DNA of 64,000 nt from Halanaerobium saccharolyticum subsp. saccharolyticum DSM 6643 (lineage in GTDB: Bacteria > Bacillota > Halanaerobiia > Halanaerobiales > Halanaerobiaceae): positions 296,052-360,051 of the forward strand of contig NZ_CAUI01000021.1 in the NCBI RefSeq assembly GCF_000350165.1. Reading direction: 5' to 3'. Of this stretch, positions 25,080 through 33,769 are shown piece after piece. The notes under the pieces were generated by a model. That model was not told the origin of the DNA, did not search any database, and saw nothing but the letters and a program-made list of their open reading frames with translations. Positions within the stretch are counted from its first letter, which is position 1. Every line of letters begins with the position of its first letter. The translations under genes were made by a program, and so were the position numbers.

Positions 25080-26780
25080 TTGGAAATTGATATGGCTATA
25101 GGTTTACTTGGTGGTTTGGGCCTATTTATTTATGGTATGAAACAGATGAGTGAGGGTTTGCAAAAAACTGCCGGTAAAAAATTACGTCATTTTTTAGCTG
25201 CCATGACTTCAAAGCCCATTATGGGGGTTGGTGTAGGAGCACTAGTCACCTCAATTATTCAAAGTAGTAGTGCTACGACAGTAATGGTTGTAGGTTTTGT
25301 TAATGCTGGTATAATGACTTTACTTCAGTCTGTTGGAGTTATTATGGGAGCTAATATCGGAACCACAATAACTGCTCAATTGATTGCTTTCAAACTTGGA
25401 GACTATGCTTTTCATGCAATAGCACTTGGAGCTTTTACATATTTGTTTTCTAAAAGGAAAAAATTCCAATATATTGGTCAAGTGTTATTAGGTTTCGGTC
25501 TTTTATTTTTAGGTTTGGAAACAATGGGAGATACAATGGCCCCACTTAAAGATTCAATTGTTTTTGTAAATTGGATGGAAAGTTTTGCTCAGTATCCAAT
25601 CTTAGGTGTTTTAACAGGTATAATAGTTACAGTTGCAGTCCAAAGTAGTAGTGCTTCTTTTGGTATTTTACTTGGTTTAGTTACAGCTGGTGCAATAAAT
25701 TACGAATCTGCCATCCCAATTCTTTTAGGTAGTAATATTGGTACAACTGTTACTGCAATTTTATCTGCTATTGGAGCTAATTTAACTGCAAAAAGAGCAG
25801 CTGCAGCACACTTTCTATTTAACGTGATTGGTGCTGGAATTATTATTTCTTTATTGTATATAATTCCCGATTTTTCAGGTGGCTTAGAATCAATATTATT
25901 AAGTATCAGCAACTTGTTTGGTCAAAGTGAACCATCTACAGAACGTTTATTAGCAAATACTCATACATTTTTCAATGTTTTAAACACCCTGATTTGGCTG
26001 CCATTTACAGCATTCTTGGTTTTCTTAGTTAAGAGAATTATTCCTGGAGAGGATACTACATTAAAACATGGCACAACCTTCATTGATGAAAGAATGTTGA
26101 GTACTCCTTATGTAGCAATTGAACAGGTGAAAAAAGAAATAATCTATATGCATGATATTGCCGCAGACATGGTATGTGACTCAGTTAAGGGATTTTTAGA
26201 TAGTGACCGGGATGTTATTAAAAAGGTTAACAGACATGAAGATGTTGTAAATGAAGTTGAAGAAGAGTTATTACACTTTATCCAAAAAATTCCTCAAGCT
26301 CAATTGAATGATATTGATATCAAAACCTTAGATAAATATTTTGCTATTGTTGATGATATAGAAAGTATTGCTGATGATGCTAATGATATTACTGATTTTA
26401 TTGAAAATCGTGTGGATAATAAATTAAAATTTTCCAAAGATGCTCAAGAAACTATCGAGGAAGTATATGAAATCATTTGTAATGTTTTAGACAAATCGGT
26501 TGAATTAATTGAGACACATGATTTAGAAATTGCTGCCGAAATCTTAGAAGTTGAAGAAAGATTGGATCAGATGCAGATTAAATTTAGAAACGAGAATATC
26601 AGTAGAATAAAAAGATCTGATAAAGCTTCTTGTGATCCGAATTCGGCTATTTTATTATTAGAAATATTGGATAGTATGGAGCATATTAGTGATCAAATGG
26701 CTGATATTGCCCACAGTGTAATTGAAATTTATGAAGATGAAAATGTTAATAAAGAGAAAGATGATGTAAGAGTAGTATAA
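25080..26780 (+). CDS. Na+/phosphate cotransporter with PhoU-like C-terminal domain
   Basis: 566-aa membrane protein of the NptA/PNaS family. The two inverted repeats each have the Q-S-S-S-A-T/S motif (I-Q-S-S-S-A-T-T near residue 65 and V-Q-S-S-S-A-S near 190) that binds Na+ and phosphate. The last about 200 residues are helical and PhoU-like with many Asp/Glu. I choose TTG at 25080, preceded by AAAGGGGAGA; an in-frame ATG at 25062 lies upstream of that site and has no Shine-Dalgarno. Preceded and followed by terminators, so monocistronic. It is a second, low-affinity phosphate route beside the Pst system at 39 kb. Confidence 0.9.
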   Translation: MEIDMAIGLLGGLGLFIYGMKQMSEGLQKTAGKKLRHFLAAMTSKPIMGVGVGALVTSIIQSSSATTVMVVGFVNAGIMTLLQSVGVIMGANIGTTITAQLIAFKLGDYAFHAIALGAFTYLFSKRKKFQYIGQVLLGFGLLFLGLETMGDTMAPLKDSIVFVNWMESFAQYPILGVLTGIIVTVAVQSSSASFGILLGLVTAGAINYESAIPILLGSNIGTTVTAILSAIGANLTAKRAAAAHFLFNVIGAGIIISLLYIIPDFSGGLESILLSISNLFGQSEPSTERLLANTHTFFNVLNTLIWLPFTAFLVFLVKRIIPGEDTTLKHGTTFIDERMLSTPYVAIEQVKKEIIYMHDIAADMVCDSVKGFLDSDRDVIKKVNRHEDVVNEVEEELLHFIQKIPQAQLNDIDIKTLDKYFAIVDDIESIADDANDITDFIENRVDNKLKFSKDAQETIEEVYEIICNVLDKSVELIETHDLEIAAEILEVEERLDQMQIKFRNENISRIKRSDKASCDPNSAILLLEILDSMEHISDQMADIAHSVIEIYEDENVNKEKDDVRVV

Positions 26781-26797
26781 ATTTACAGATTATGATG

Positions 26798-26832
26798 ACC
26801 CTAACAGGTAATTTACTGTTAGGGTTTTTTTT
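26798..26832 (+). terminator. Terminator after the Na/Pi cotransporter
   Basis: Stem ACCCTAACAG / CTGTTAGGGT with loop GTAATTTA and a run of eight T. Confidence 0.92.
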
Positions 26833-26895
26833 ATCCAAAAATTAAGGAAATGAAAATATAAAGTTTTAAGTTATTTTGAGAATTTTATGAAAATA

Positions 26896-26924
26896 TTTAC
26901 TATTAAAACAATTAGTGTTATAAT
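26896..26924 (+). promoter_or_regulatory. Promoter of the sugar ABC importer
   Basis: TTTACT (26896-26901), 17 bases, TATAAT (26919-26924) with an upstream TG (extended -10). Lies 44 bases before the GTG start. Confidence 0.6.
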
Positions 26925-26967
26925 AGTATTAGTAAGGGGTTAGAAAAATTAAAGGGGGATGATTTTG

Positions 26968-28212
26968 GTGAAAAAAATTTTATTTTTTACTTTGTTTTTA
27001 GTTATTATTTTGACTTTAAGTGCAGCTGCTGAAGATGTTGAACTTAATTATTATTCTCATGCCGTCGAAAATGGAACTAGATTAGATATTATAGAAGCTT
27101 TTGAAGAACAAAATCCAGGTATTAAAGTAAATTTAGTCGAGTTATCTGCTGATACAAACAAAAAATTGCAAACTATTAATACAATTTTGCAGGCTCAGGA
27201 TAGTTCAATGGATATTTTTGATGCTGATGTAACATGGCCACCTATTTTTGCTGCAGCTGGTTGGGCAGAACCTCTGGAAGATTATATTTCTGAAGAAGAT
27301 ATAAATGATTTCTTGCCTGGGCCAATAAATGCTGTTGATTACATGGGACATCTATGGGGGATACCATATAGAACAGATGCTGGGATGCTTTATTATCGTA
27401 AGGATCTTTTAGAAAAATATGATCGTGAAGTTCCAGAAACCTGGGATGATTTGATTAACACTTCTTTATATATAATGGAAAGAGAAGATGGAATGAAAGG
27501 TCATGCAGGTTCTTGGGCCCAATATGAAGGTTTGACTTGTAACCTGATGGAAATTGTCTGGAGTTATGGAGGTAAAGTATTTGATGAAGAAGGAAATGTA
27601 GTTTATAATTCTCCTGAAACTGTTGAAGCTGTTAAAACAATGACTGCTATGGTTAGAGAGCATGACATTATGCCAAATGGAATAGTGAACTTTTACAGTG
27701 GTGATGCTAGGGCACCATTCTTCTCGGGCAATTTAGTTTTCTTAAGAGATTGGCCAAGTGGGTGGAGAAGTGCTCAAGATCCAGAAAAATCAGATGTAGT
27801 AGGAAAAGTTGGTATTGCACCTCTACCAAAGGGTAGTGCTGATGAAAGAAGTTATTCTACACTTGGTGGCTGGCAAGTTATGGTTTCTAAATACTCCGAG
27901 AATAAAGAAGAAGCTATAAAATTTGCTAAATTTAGAGCAAGCAAAGAAGCACAAAAAATGGCTGCTTTAGGTTTAAGTCATATTCCTGCTAGAGATTCAC
28001 TTTATCAGGATGAAGACATATTAGAATTCATGCCATTTTTGGAAGAAATGCATCCTGCAATTGTAAACTCTTATCCAAGACCTAAATCACCTTACTATGC
28101 CGAAATATCTAATGTTTTACAGGTTGAAACTCAGAATGCTCTTGTAGGCAATAAAACTCCAGAAGAAGCTGTTGCTGATGCTGATGAAAGGATTAGCCAG
28201 ATTGCAAAATAG
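26968..28212 (+). CDS. ABC transporter sugar-binding protein (solute-binding family 1)
   Basis: 414-aa exported binding protein. It has a signal peptide (M-K-K, a hydrophobic stretch, cleavage after S-A-A-A) and no lipobox Cys, so it would be periplasmic in a diderm. The mature part has family 1 features: an E-A-F-E-E-Q-N-P-G-I-K-V segment, D-I-F-D-A-D-V-T-W-P, P-Y-R-T-D-A-G-M-L-Y-Y-R-K-D-L-L and P-E-T-W-D-D-L. The D-x-D-V-T-W-P-P region resembles trehalose/maltose-binding proteins, a moderate-confidence guess at substrate. GTG 26968 is chosen for spacing from AAAGGGGG; the upstream ATG overlaps it. Two permeases follow, but no ATPase. Confidence 0.85.
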   Translation: MKKILFFTLFLVIILTLSAAAEDVELNYYSHAVENGTRLDIIEAFEEQNPGIKVNLVELSADTNKKLQTINTILQAQDSSMDIFDADVTWPPIFAAAGWAEPLEDYISEEDINDFLPGPINAVDYMGHLWGIPYRTDAGMLYYRKDLLEKYDREVPETWDDLINTSLYIMEREDGMKGHAGSWAQYEGLTCNLMEIVWSYGGKVFDEEGNVVYNSPETVEAVKTMTAMVREHDIMPNGIVNFYSGDARAPFFSGNLVFLRDWPSGWRSAQDPEKSDVVGKVGIAPLPKGSADERSYSTLGGWQVMVSKYSENKEEAIKFAKFRASKEAQKMAALGLSHIPARDSLYQDEDILEFMPFLEEMHPAIVNSYPRPKSPYYAEISNVLQVETQNALVGNKTPEEAVADADERISQIAK

Positions 28213-28237
28213 ATACTAATCAATGAACTTCACTTTA

Positions 28238-28266
28238 AAAAGGGGTCATCATCTGGTGACCCCTTT
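28238..28266 (+). other. Intercistronic hairpin between binding protein and permease genes
   Basis: Perfect 10-bp stem AAAGGGGTCA / TGACCCCTTT with a 9-base loop, followed by A-rich and not T-rich DNA on the plus strand. Such hairpins usually protect the upstream binding-protein mRNA or reduce read-through. It may explain how the binding protein is made in excess over the permeases. Confidence 0.65.
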
Positions 28267-28310
28267 AAAAAATTGTACTATTATTTTCTAAAGGGAGGGA
28301 TGATCGGGTA

Positions 28311-29195
28311 ATGAAAATCAGAGCAAAAGAAAAAATGGGTTACTTTTTCTTAATTCCTTCGCTTATTTTAATAGCTGTTTTAGTAATTTATCCTGTTTTT
28401 GAAACAATAAGACTCAGTTTCTATAATTATAGAATTCAGACTTTAGCTCTTGGAGAAACATTTGTAGGCTTTGATAACTTTAAACGTATCTTTTCTGATT
28501 CAGAATTTTTTGTTTCACTTCGATTCACCTTAATTTTTACTATTGTAGCAGTTAGTTTGGAAACTATTATTGGAATGTTATTTGCTTTAATTATGAATCA
28601 AAAAATTCCAGGCCAAAGTATTATAAGAACTGCTGTATTGGTGCCATGGGCTATACCAACAATTGTTTCTGGACTAATGTGGAAGTTTATGTATAGTCAG
28701 CAATATGGTGTTATAAATTATATTTTGAAAATACTTAAAATAATAACAGAAGATTTACCATGGTTAAGTGATGCATATCTGGCAGTGGTTGCAACTATTA
28801 TAGCAGATGTCTGGAAAACTACTCCTTATATGTCTTTATTGATTCTATCAGGATTACAAACTATCCCGAGACAGATGTATGAGGCAGCTGCTATAGATGG
28901 TGCAAATAAATTTCAACAATTTATAAACATTACTATTCCTTTAATAAAGCCTGTACTATCAGTTGCAATACTTTTTCGTACACTTGCCACTTTTAGGATT
29001 TATGCTCTAATATCAGTTTTAACAAGTGGTGGCCCAGCAAATGCAACCCAAAGTCTTTCTCTTTATACTATTAAAACATATTTTAATTTTGGTAATTTAG
29101 GGTATGGAGCAGCTTTAGCTACTGTAACTTTTATAATATCTTTAATTATAAGTATGTTTTTTCTTGATGCTCTAAAAAGAAAACTTGCGAGGTGA
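28311..29195 (+). CDS. Sugar ABC transporter permease (MalF type)
   Basis: 294-aa inner-membrane permease with six helices. The EAA loop reads Y-E-A-A-A-I-D-G-A-N-K-F-Q-Q-F (about residues 190-204), the contact site for an ATPase. Long N-terminal helix and F-V-G-F-D-N-F are typical for sugar importers of the MalF/UgpA group. Nine bases separate it from the second permease. Confidence 0.9.
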   Translation: MKIRAKEKMGYFFLIPSLILIAVLVIYPVFETIRLSFYNYRIQTLALGETFVGFDNFKRIFSDSEFFVSLRFTLIFTIVAVSLETIIGMLFALIMNQKIPGQSIIRTAVLVPWAIPTIVSGLMWKFMYSQQYGVINYILKILKIITEDLPWLSDAYLAVVATIIADVWKTTPYMSLLILSGLQTIPRQMYEAAAIDGANKFQQFINITIPLIKPVLSVAILFRTLATFRIYALISVLTSGGPANATQSLSLYTIKTYFNFGNLGYGAALATVTFIISLIISMFFLDALKRKLAR

Positions 29196-29204
29196 TCTAA
29201 CCAG

Positions 29205-30044
29205 ATGCTTAAAACATTAAAAAAAGCATTACAGAAGATAGGTTATTTTATTTTTTTTGTGTTTTTTGTAAGTTCAATTGCGTTTCCATTTTTTTGGCAG
29301 TTTATTAATTCATTTAAAACTCAGAGGGATCTTTTTAGTGTGCCACCTACTTTTTGGCCGCAGGTTTGGACTCTTGAAAATTATATACAGGCTTTTACTA
29401 GACAACCATTTTTATTATACATTAAAAATAGTTTTGTAATTGCTATTTTAAGTACAATTATTGCTATTACTGTTGGTAGTTTGGCAAGCTATTCTATTTC
29501 TCGCACAAGAATAAGATTTAAAAAAGTATATTTAATTATTCTCTTAAGTATTACTCTGCTGCCACCAATTACAATTATTAACCCGATTTATTTACTTATG
29601 CGATCATTAAATCTTTTAAATACTTATCTTGGTTTAGCAATTGTAAATATTGTATTTGCGCTGCCGCTTGCAGTTTGGTTTTTATCTAGTTTTTTTGACA
29701 CAATTCCAGAAGAATTAGAAGAGAGTGCGTTAATTGATGGTGCAACAATATTTCAGGCTTTTTATAAAATAATTTTACCATTAGTTGCTCCCGGAATTTT
29801 CACTGTTAGTATCCTTGTCTTTATTGCTGCTTGGAATCAGTATTTGTTTGCTCAAATATTAAATCCACTTAAAATTAGACGAACAATAACAGTTGGAATC
29901 ACACTTTATCAAACCGATTACACTGTACCATGGGGAACTATTTCTGCAGCTTCAATAATAGTAACTGTTCCATTAATTGTGTTAGTGTTGATTTTACAGA
30001 GGAAGATAATTTCTGGTTTATTAGAAGGTGGGGTAAAGGGTTAA
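29205..30044 (+). CDS. Sugar ABC transporter permease (MalG type)
   Basis: 279-aa permease with six helices; EAA loop E-E-S-A-L-I-D-G-A-T-I-F-Q-A-F. Pairs with the preceding gene. The operon ends at a terminator without an ATP-binding gene, so the pair must use an ATPase encoded elsewhere, as the Bacillus MsmX-dependent importers do. Confidence 0.9.
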   Translation: MLKTLKKALQKIGYFIFFVFFVSSIAFPFFWQFINSFKTQRDLFSVPPTFWPQVWTLENYIQAFTRQPFLLYIKNSFVIAILSTIIAITVGSLASYSISRTRIRFKKVYLIILLSITLLPPITIINPIYLLMRSLNLLNTYLGLAIVNIVFALPLAVWFLSSFFDTIPEELEESALIDGATIFQAFYKIILPLVAPGIFTVSILVFIAAWNQYLFAQILNPLKIRRTITVGITLYQTDYTVPWGTISAASIIVTVPLIVLVLILQRKIISGLLEGGVKG

Positions 30045-30093
30045 AAAACTCATAGTTTACAGAGATTTAACATTAAAATAGATTAATTTGGGT

Positions 30094-30123
30094 AGAGCCG
30101 CCTTTTTATAGGAGGCTCTTTTT
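30094..30123 (+). terminator. Terminator of the sugar importer operon
   Basis: Stem AGAGCCGCCT / AGGAGGCTCT (one mismatch) with a T-rich loop, then TTTTT. Confidence 0.88.
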
Positions 30124-30135
30124 GCTATAATGGAG

Positions 30136-30299
30136 ATAGTGACTTATCTAAATTAACCACAACTTTCGCTACGGTTTTCATTTACAACTGATTATGAGTT
30201 TTTCTAACTCGCTTCGCTCAGACATGGAAAAACTTTTTTTCATAATCAGTTGTATTCAAACCTACTTCAGTTGAAGTGTTAATTTAGATAAATCACTAT
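30136..30299. repeat. Nested inverted-repeat element (MITE-like or structured RNA)
   Basis: Outer arms at 30136-30157 and 30278-30299 pair over 22 bp with one mismatch. An inner pair at 30183-30197 and 30240-30254 (15 bp, perfect) is separated from the outer arms by loosely complementary spacers. The centre carries CTCGCTTCGCTCAG. No ORF is present. It fills most of the 383-base gap between the sugar importer and phoP (30045-30427), in which only the terminator at 30094 is otherwise recognised. Folded, it would be a 164-nt hairpin. A non-autonomous mobile repeat is the simplest reading, but no family could be named. Confidence 0.6.
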
Positions 30300-30427
30300 T
30301 TCTGGAGAATAATTGTAGTTTTGATTAGTATCTTAATCCAGCAGATTGTTTTAATGAAAGTCAAATAATCCTGAATATAAAAATTGGTATTTATAAGATC
30401 AAAATAAGAAATCCGGGAGGATTTATA

Positions 30428-31117
30428 ATGGAAAAAATTCTTGTAGTAGAAGATGAAAAAAATATTAGAGAATTAATTAAATTTAATGTTGAGAATGCGG
30501 GCTATGAAGTTGAAACTGCAGTAGATGGTGAAGAAGCGCTGGCTAAATTATCAGAAGAAATTGATCTTGTAGTTTTAGATTTAATGATGCCTGAAATTGA
30601 TGGAATGGAAGTATGTCGGCGTATGAGAGCTAGAGAGAAGCTGCGTCATATTCCAATAATTATGCTGACAGCTAAAGGGGAAGAAGTTGAGAGAATTCTT
30701 GGTTTAGAAATGGGTGCGGATGATTATATGACTAAACCTTTTAGTCCGCGGGAATTAATTGCTAGAATTAAAGCTATTTTTAGACGAATTAAAGAATTTA
30801 AAGTTGAAAATGAAAAAATAAAAGATGAAGTTATTGAAGTTGGTAAATTAAAGTTAGACATTTCAAGACATGAAGTTGTTTATGGAGAGGAAAAAATTGT
30901 TTTAACTCCAAAAGAATTTGAACTGCTTCGGTATTTAATTATCAATCAGGGTAGAGTTTTAAGTCGGGATCTTCTTTTAGAAAAAATATGGGGTTATGAA
31001 TACGCTGGAGATACTAGAACAGTAGATGTTCACATCAGAAGAATCAGGAAAAAAATAAATGCTGATTATATAGCTACTGTCAGAGGGGTGGGGTATAAAT
31101 TTGTTAAAATGGAATAA
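30428..31117 (+). CDS. phoP: PhoP/PhoB-like OmpR family response regulator
   Basis: 229-aa two-domain regulator. The receiver has D-E at 9-10, the phosphorylated Asp at 51 (V-L-D-L-M-M-P), Thr in M-L-T-A-K and Lys in T-K-P-F. The C-terminal winged helix has L-T-P-K-E-F-E-L-L-R-Y-L and V-D-V-H-I-R-R-I-R-K-K-I. Overlaps the kinase gene by 17 bases. The Pho assignment comes from similarity of both partners and from Pho boxes before pstS at 39.0 kb; a different OmpR regulator is possible. Confidence 0.8.
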   Translation: MEKILVVEDEKNIRELIKFNVENAGYEVETAVDGEEALAKLSEEIDLVVLDLMMPEIDGMEVCRRMRAREKLRHIPIIMLTAKGEEVERILGLEMGADDYMTKPFSPRELIARIKAIFRRIKEFKVENEKIKDEVIEVGKLKLDISRHEVVYGEEKIVLTPKEFELLRYLIINQGRVLSRDLLLEKIWGYEYAGDTRTVDVHIRRIRKKINADYIATVRGVGYKFVKME

Positions 31118-32882
31118 ACTTGGTATAAAAAACCGTTTGATTATTATTTTCATTGTCATTCAACTTTTAATAATTGGTTTAAGTTTTTATTATTTTAGTA
31201 CAAATCACCGGGAATTCTATTTAGAACAAGAAAAAATAAGTTTAGAACATTATTCAGAGTTAATGTTAAATGATATAGAAACAGCTGAAATTAAAAATGA
31301 AAGTTTAAGTTTAGAAAAAAAAGCAGCTGATTGGGCGGATGATTCTGAGACCAGGATTACAATTATCGCTGCCGATGGTAAGGTACTTGCTGATTCACAT
31401 TATGATATTACAGAAATGGATAATCACCGTAATCGACCAGAAATTTCAGAGGCTATTCGAAGCCGCAGTTCAGGTAATGAAATTCGTTATAGTGAAACAA
31501 TTGGTGAGGAAATGTTATATTATGCAGTTGCAATTATTGATAAGGGAGAGATAATCGGAATATTAAGAACTGCTCGTCCACTTGAATTTATTAGAAGTGT
31601 ATTAATTGAAGATATCAAAAGTTATTTATTTTTCTTTATTATTCTTGCAGTTATTACGATCTTTTTAGGTTGGCGATTAACCTACAGTATAGTAAAACCT
31701 TTAGAAACTGTTACTGAAACAGCAGAAAAAATTTCTGAGGGAGATTTAGCACAACGGATACCTGTCAGAAGATATAATAGTGAAATTGAGAAATTAGCAA
31801 GAATGTTCAATTTCATGGCTGATGAGCTAGAAGATAAAATTATAGAAATATCACAAGAAAAAAATAAAATTGAAGCTATTTTGGAAAGTATGGTAGATGG
31901 TGTAATTGCTGTTGATGAAAGTGGTGAAATATCTTTAATTAACACAGCTGCTCGAAGAATTTTTAATATTGAAGCAGAAGAAATTGAAGGTAAAAGTTTA
32001 ATAACTACTCTTTTTAATCATAGAATAGACATGTATCTACAACGAGCTTTTGATACAAAAGAAAGTATTAAGCGGGAAATAAAATATAAGAATCCAGATG
32101 AAAAAATTATTCAAGCTACATTTATTCCTTTGTTGGATGACGAAAAGAAAGTAAATGGAGGATTAATTGTACTTACTGATATAACTGAATTGAGGAAATT
32201 AGAAACAGTACGCAATGATTTTGTAGCAAATGTTTCTCACGAATTGAGAACTCCACTGACTTCAATGGTAGGTTATTTAGATACACTTTTGGAGAGCAAT
32301 ATTCAAGATCCGGAGACTAGAGATAGATTTTTAAAGATTATTAAAGAAGAAACTGACAGACTGTCTATTTTAATTAAAGATCTTCTTAACTTATCAAAAA
32401 TTGAATCTAAATCTTTTGATTTAAAGGTAGATAACTTTGAAGAAATATTAAACAAAGTTGTGAATCTATTAAAGAAAAATGCTGAGGATAAAGATATTAA
32501 GCTTAAAGTTGAAATAGCTGATGAATTGCCACCTGTTTATATGGTTAGAGAACAGATTAAACAGGTATTGATAAATTTAATTGATAATGCAATAAAATAT
32601 ACTCCTGAGGGTGGAAAAATCAAAATAAATGTAGAAGAAGAAGGCGATAAAGTTTATTTTTCTGTTAAAGATAGTGGAATGGGGATACCTAAAGCTGATC
32701 AGGAAAGAATTTTTGAAAGGTTTTATAGAGTTGATAAGGCTCGGAGTCGTTCACTTGGGGGTACTGGAATTGGACTTTCTATTGTGCGTAATATTATTAA
32801 ACAGCACGGTAGTAATATACAGGTGAAAAGTCGTGAAGGTGTGGGTAGTGAATTCTTTTTTTATTTAAAGTCTGCAAAATAA
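31101..32882 (+). CDS. phoR: PhoR-like sensor histidine kinase
   Basis: 593-aa membrane kinase. Two membrane helices (about residues 11-30 and 170-195) flank an extracytoplasmic sensor domain. Then come HAMP (about 195-250), PAS (about 258-360), the dimerisation domain with phosphorylated His380 in V-S-H-E-L-R-T-P-L, and the catalytic domain (N-box L-I-D-N-A-I-K-Y, G1 D-S-G-M-G-I, G2 G-G-T-G-I-G-L). The domain order equals that of Bacillus PhoR. TTG start with a GGGGTGGGG site inside the end of phoP. A convergent terminator follows. Confidence 0.85.
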   Translation: MLKWNKLGIKNRLIIIFIVIQLLIIGLSFYYFSTNHREFYLEQEKISLEHYSELMLNDIETAEIKNESLSLEKKAADWADDSETRITIIAADGKVLADSHYDITEMDNHRNRPEISEAIRSRSSGNEIRYSETIGEEMLYYAVAIIDKGEIIGILRTARPLEFIRSVLIEDIKSYLFFFIILAVITIFLGWRLTYSIVKPLETVTETAEKISEGDLAQRIPVRRYNSEIEKLARMFNFMADELEDKIIEISQEKNKIEAILESMVDGVIAVDESGEISLINTAARRIFNIEAEEIEGKSLITTLFNHRIDMYLQRAFDTKESIKREIKYKNPDEKIIQATFIPLLDDEKKVNGGLIVLTDITELRKLETVRNDFVANVSHELRTPLTSMVGYLDTLLESNIQDPETRDRFLKIIKEETDRLSILIKDLLNLSKIESKSFDLKVDNFEEILNKVVNLLKKNAEDKDIKLKVEIADELPPVYMVREQIKQVLINLIDNAIKYTPEGGKIKINVEEEGDKVYFSVKDSGMGIPKADQERIFERFYRVDKARSRSLGGTGIGLSIVRNIIKQHGSNIQVKSREGVGSEFFFYLKSAK

Positions 32883-32924
32883 AAAAGACAGCTCCAATTT
32901 TAAAAATAAATAAAAGCACAAAAA

Positions 32925-32960
32925 AAGAACTCTTCCTCATAAAAAAGGAAGAGTTTTTTT
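32925..32960. terminator. Bidirectional terminator between phoR and ylbF
   Basis: Stem AACTCTTCCT / AGGAAGAGTT flanked by A and T runs on both sides, so it serves phoR on the plus strand and the ylbF-like gene on the minus strand. Confidence 0.88.
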
Positions 32961-32978
32961 GAAATAAGATACCCTAAG

Positions 32979-33323
32979 TTAGCAGTTTCCGCCACAAGAG
33001 CAGCCTTGATCAGGGTTGAGTATATTTGAAATTTCTCCATTGACTGAATTCATTAATTGATTAAATTGTTTTTGGCTCTGAAAATAATTATTAACTTTTT
33101 CATTTGAGAGCATTTCTTTCTGTAAGGATTGTAATTCTTCTTTTAATTCATCATTTGATCTGTCAGTAGCAAATTTTTGCTGTTTTTCTTCAAAACGATC
33201 TAAAAGCTCTACTGCTTCCTGATCAGATTCTAAAACTGTTTCTGCTTTTTCCAAAGTTGAATATTCTTCTGAATCAACCAATAATTCTCCCAATTCTTGT
33301 GCTTTTTCTAAAATTTTAGACAT
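32979..33323 (-). CDS. YlbF/RicF-like protein with C-terminal cysteine motif
   Basis: 114-aa helical protein of the YlbF/YmcA family, ending in G-C-S-C-G-G-N-C. In Bacillus the RicA-RicF-RicT complex binds [4Fe-4S] clusters through such cysteines and affects RNase Y-dependent mRNA maturation, biofilm and competence. Most of the chain is a coiled pair of amphipathic helices. ATG 33323 is six bases from GGAGGT. An extended -10 on the minus strand at 33435 and a GC-rich hairpin in the 5' leader precede it. A paralogue without the Cys tail lies at 38.5 kb. Confidence 0.82.
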   Translation of the reverse strand: MSKILEKAQELGELLVDSEEYSTLEKAETVLESDQEAVELLDRFEEKQQKFATDRSNDELKEELQSLQKEMLSNEKVNNYFQSQKQFNQLMNSVNGEISNILNPDQGCSCGGNC

Positions 33324-33370
33324 TAACAAACCTCCATTTGATTTAATATTAATTGCTTAGTTATTCTTTT

Positions 33371-33412
33371 GACGCTCCTCGGGGCAAGCCCACGAGGTTT
33401 GCGAGCAGACTT
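33371..33412. repeat. GC-rich hairpin in the ylbF leader
   Basis: On the minus strand CCTCG-T-GGG-cttg-CCC-CGAGG forms an inner stem, with an outer CGC/GCG pair. GC content is far above the surroundings. It lies inside the predicted 5' untranslated leader of the ylbF gene. Either a cis-acting RNA structure or a remnant of a hairpin-ended mobile element. Confidence 0.5.
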
Positions 33413-33426
33413 TCACTCTGACACTT

Positions 33427-33435
33427 AGTATATCA
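33427..33435 (-). promoter_or_regulatory. Extended -10 promoter of the ylbF-like gene
   Basis: Minus-strand TGATATACT (TG-n-TATACT) about 105 bases before the start codon, giving a leader of roughly 95 nt. Confidence 0.45.
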
Positions 33436-33478
33436 GTTATTTGGTTAAATATAAAATTTTTTAACTAATTTCAGTAAA

Positions 33479-33769
33479 TTAATAGTTTTTATCACACCGA
33501 TTTAGAATATTATTAAGTTTATTTTTTACTAAGTCAAAATTATCTTCATTTAAACTGTAATCAATCCAGCGACCTCGTTTTGAAGTTTTAACAAGATCTG
33601 CTTCTTTTAGTATTTTTAAATGATGAGAAACATTTGGTTGACTTATTTCTAAGAGGTTAACAAAATGACAGCTGCATAGACTTTTAGAGCTCAGCAGATT
33701 AATCATCTGCAATCTATTTTTATCAGCGATAGCTTTTAACATTTTTACTATTTTTTTATTATCATCCAT
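33479..33769 (-). CDS. ArsR family regulator (metal/metalloid type)
   Basis: 96-aa winged-helix repressor. Helix 3 keeps a C-x-C pair in S-L-C-S-C-H-F, like the E-L-C-V-C-D site of arsenic-sensing ArsR. The recognition helix region is S-Q-P-N-V-S-H-H-L-K-I-L. The ATG at 33769 follows AGAGG by nine bases and overlaps the upstream hydrolase by eight bases, so the two are cotranscribed. An upstream in-frame ATG at 33799 has no site. Inducer not known. Confidence 0.82.
   Translation of the reverse strand: MDDNKKIVKMLKAIADKNRLQMINLLSSKSLCSCHFVNLLEISQPNVSHHLKILKEADLVKTSKRGRWIDYSLNEDNFDLVKNKLNNILNRCDKNY

Noticed and set aside
31339..31554. Plus-strand 71-aa frame within phoR
   Set aside because: Out-of-frame shadow of the sensor domain, with no ribosome site.
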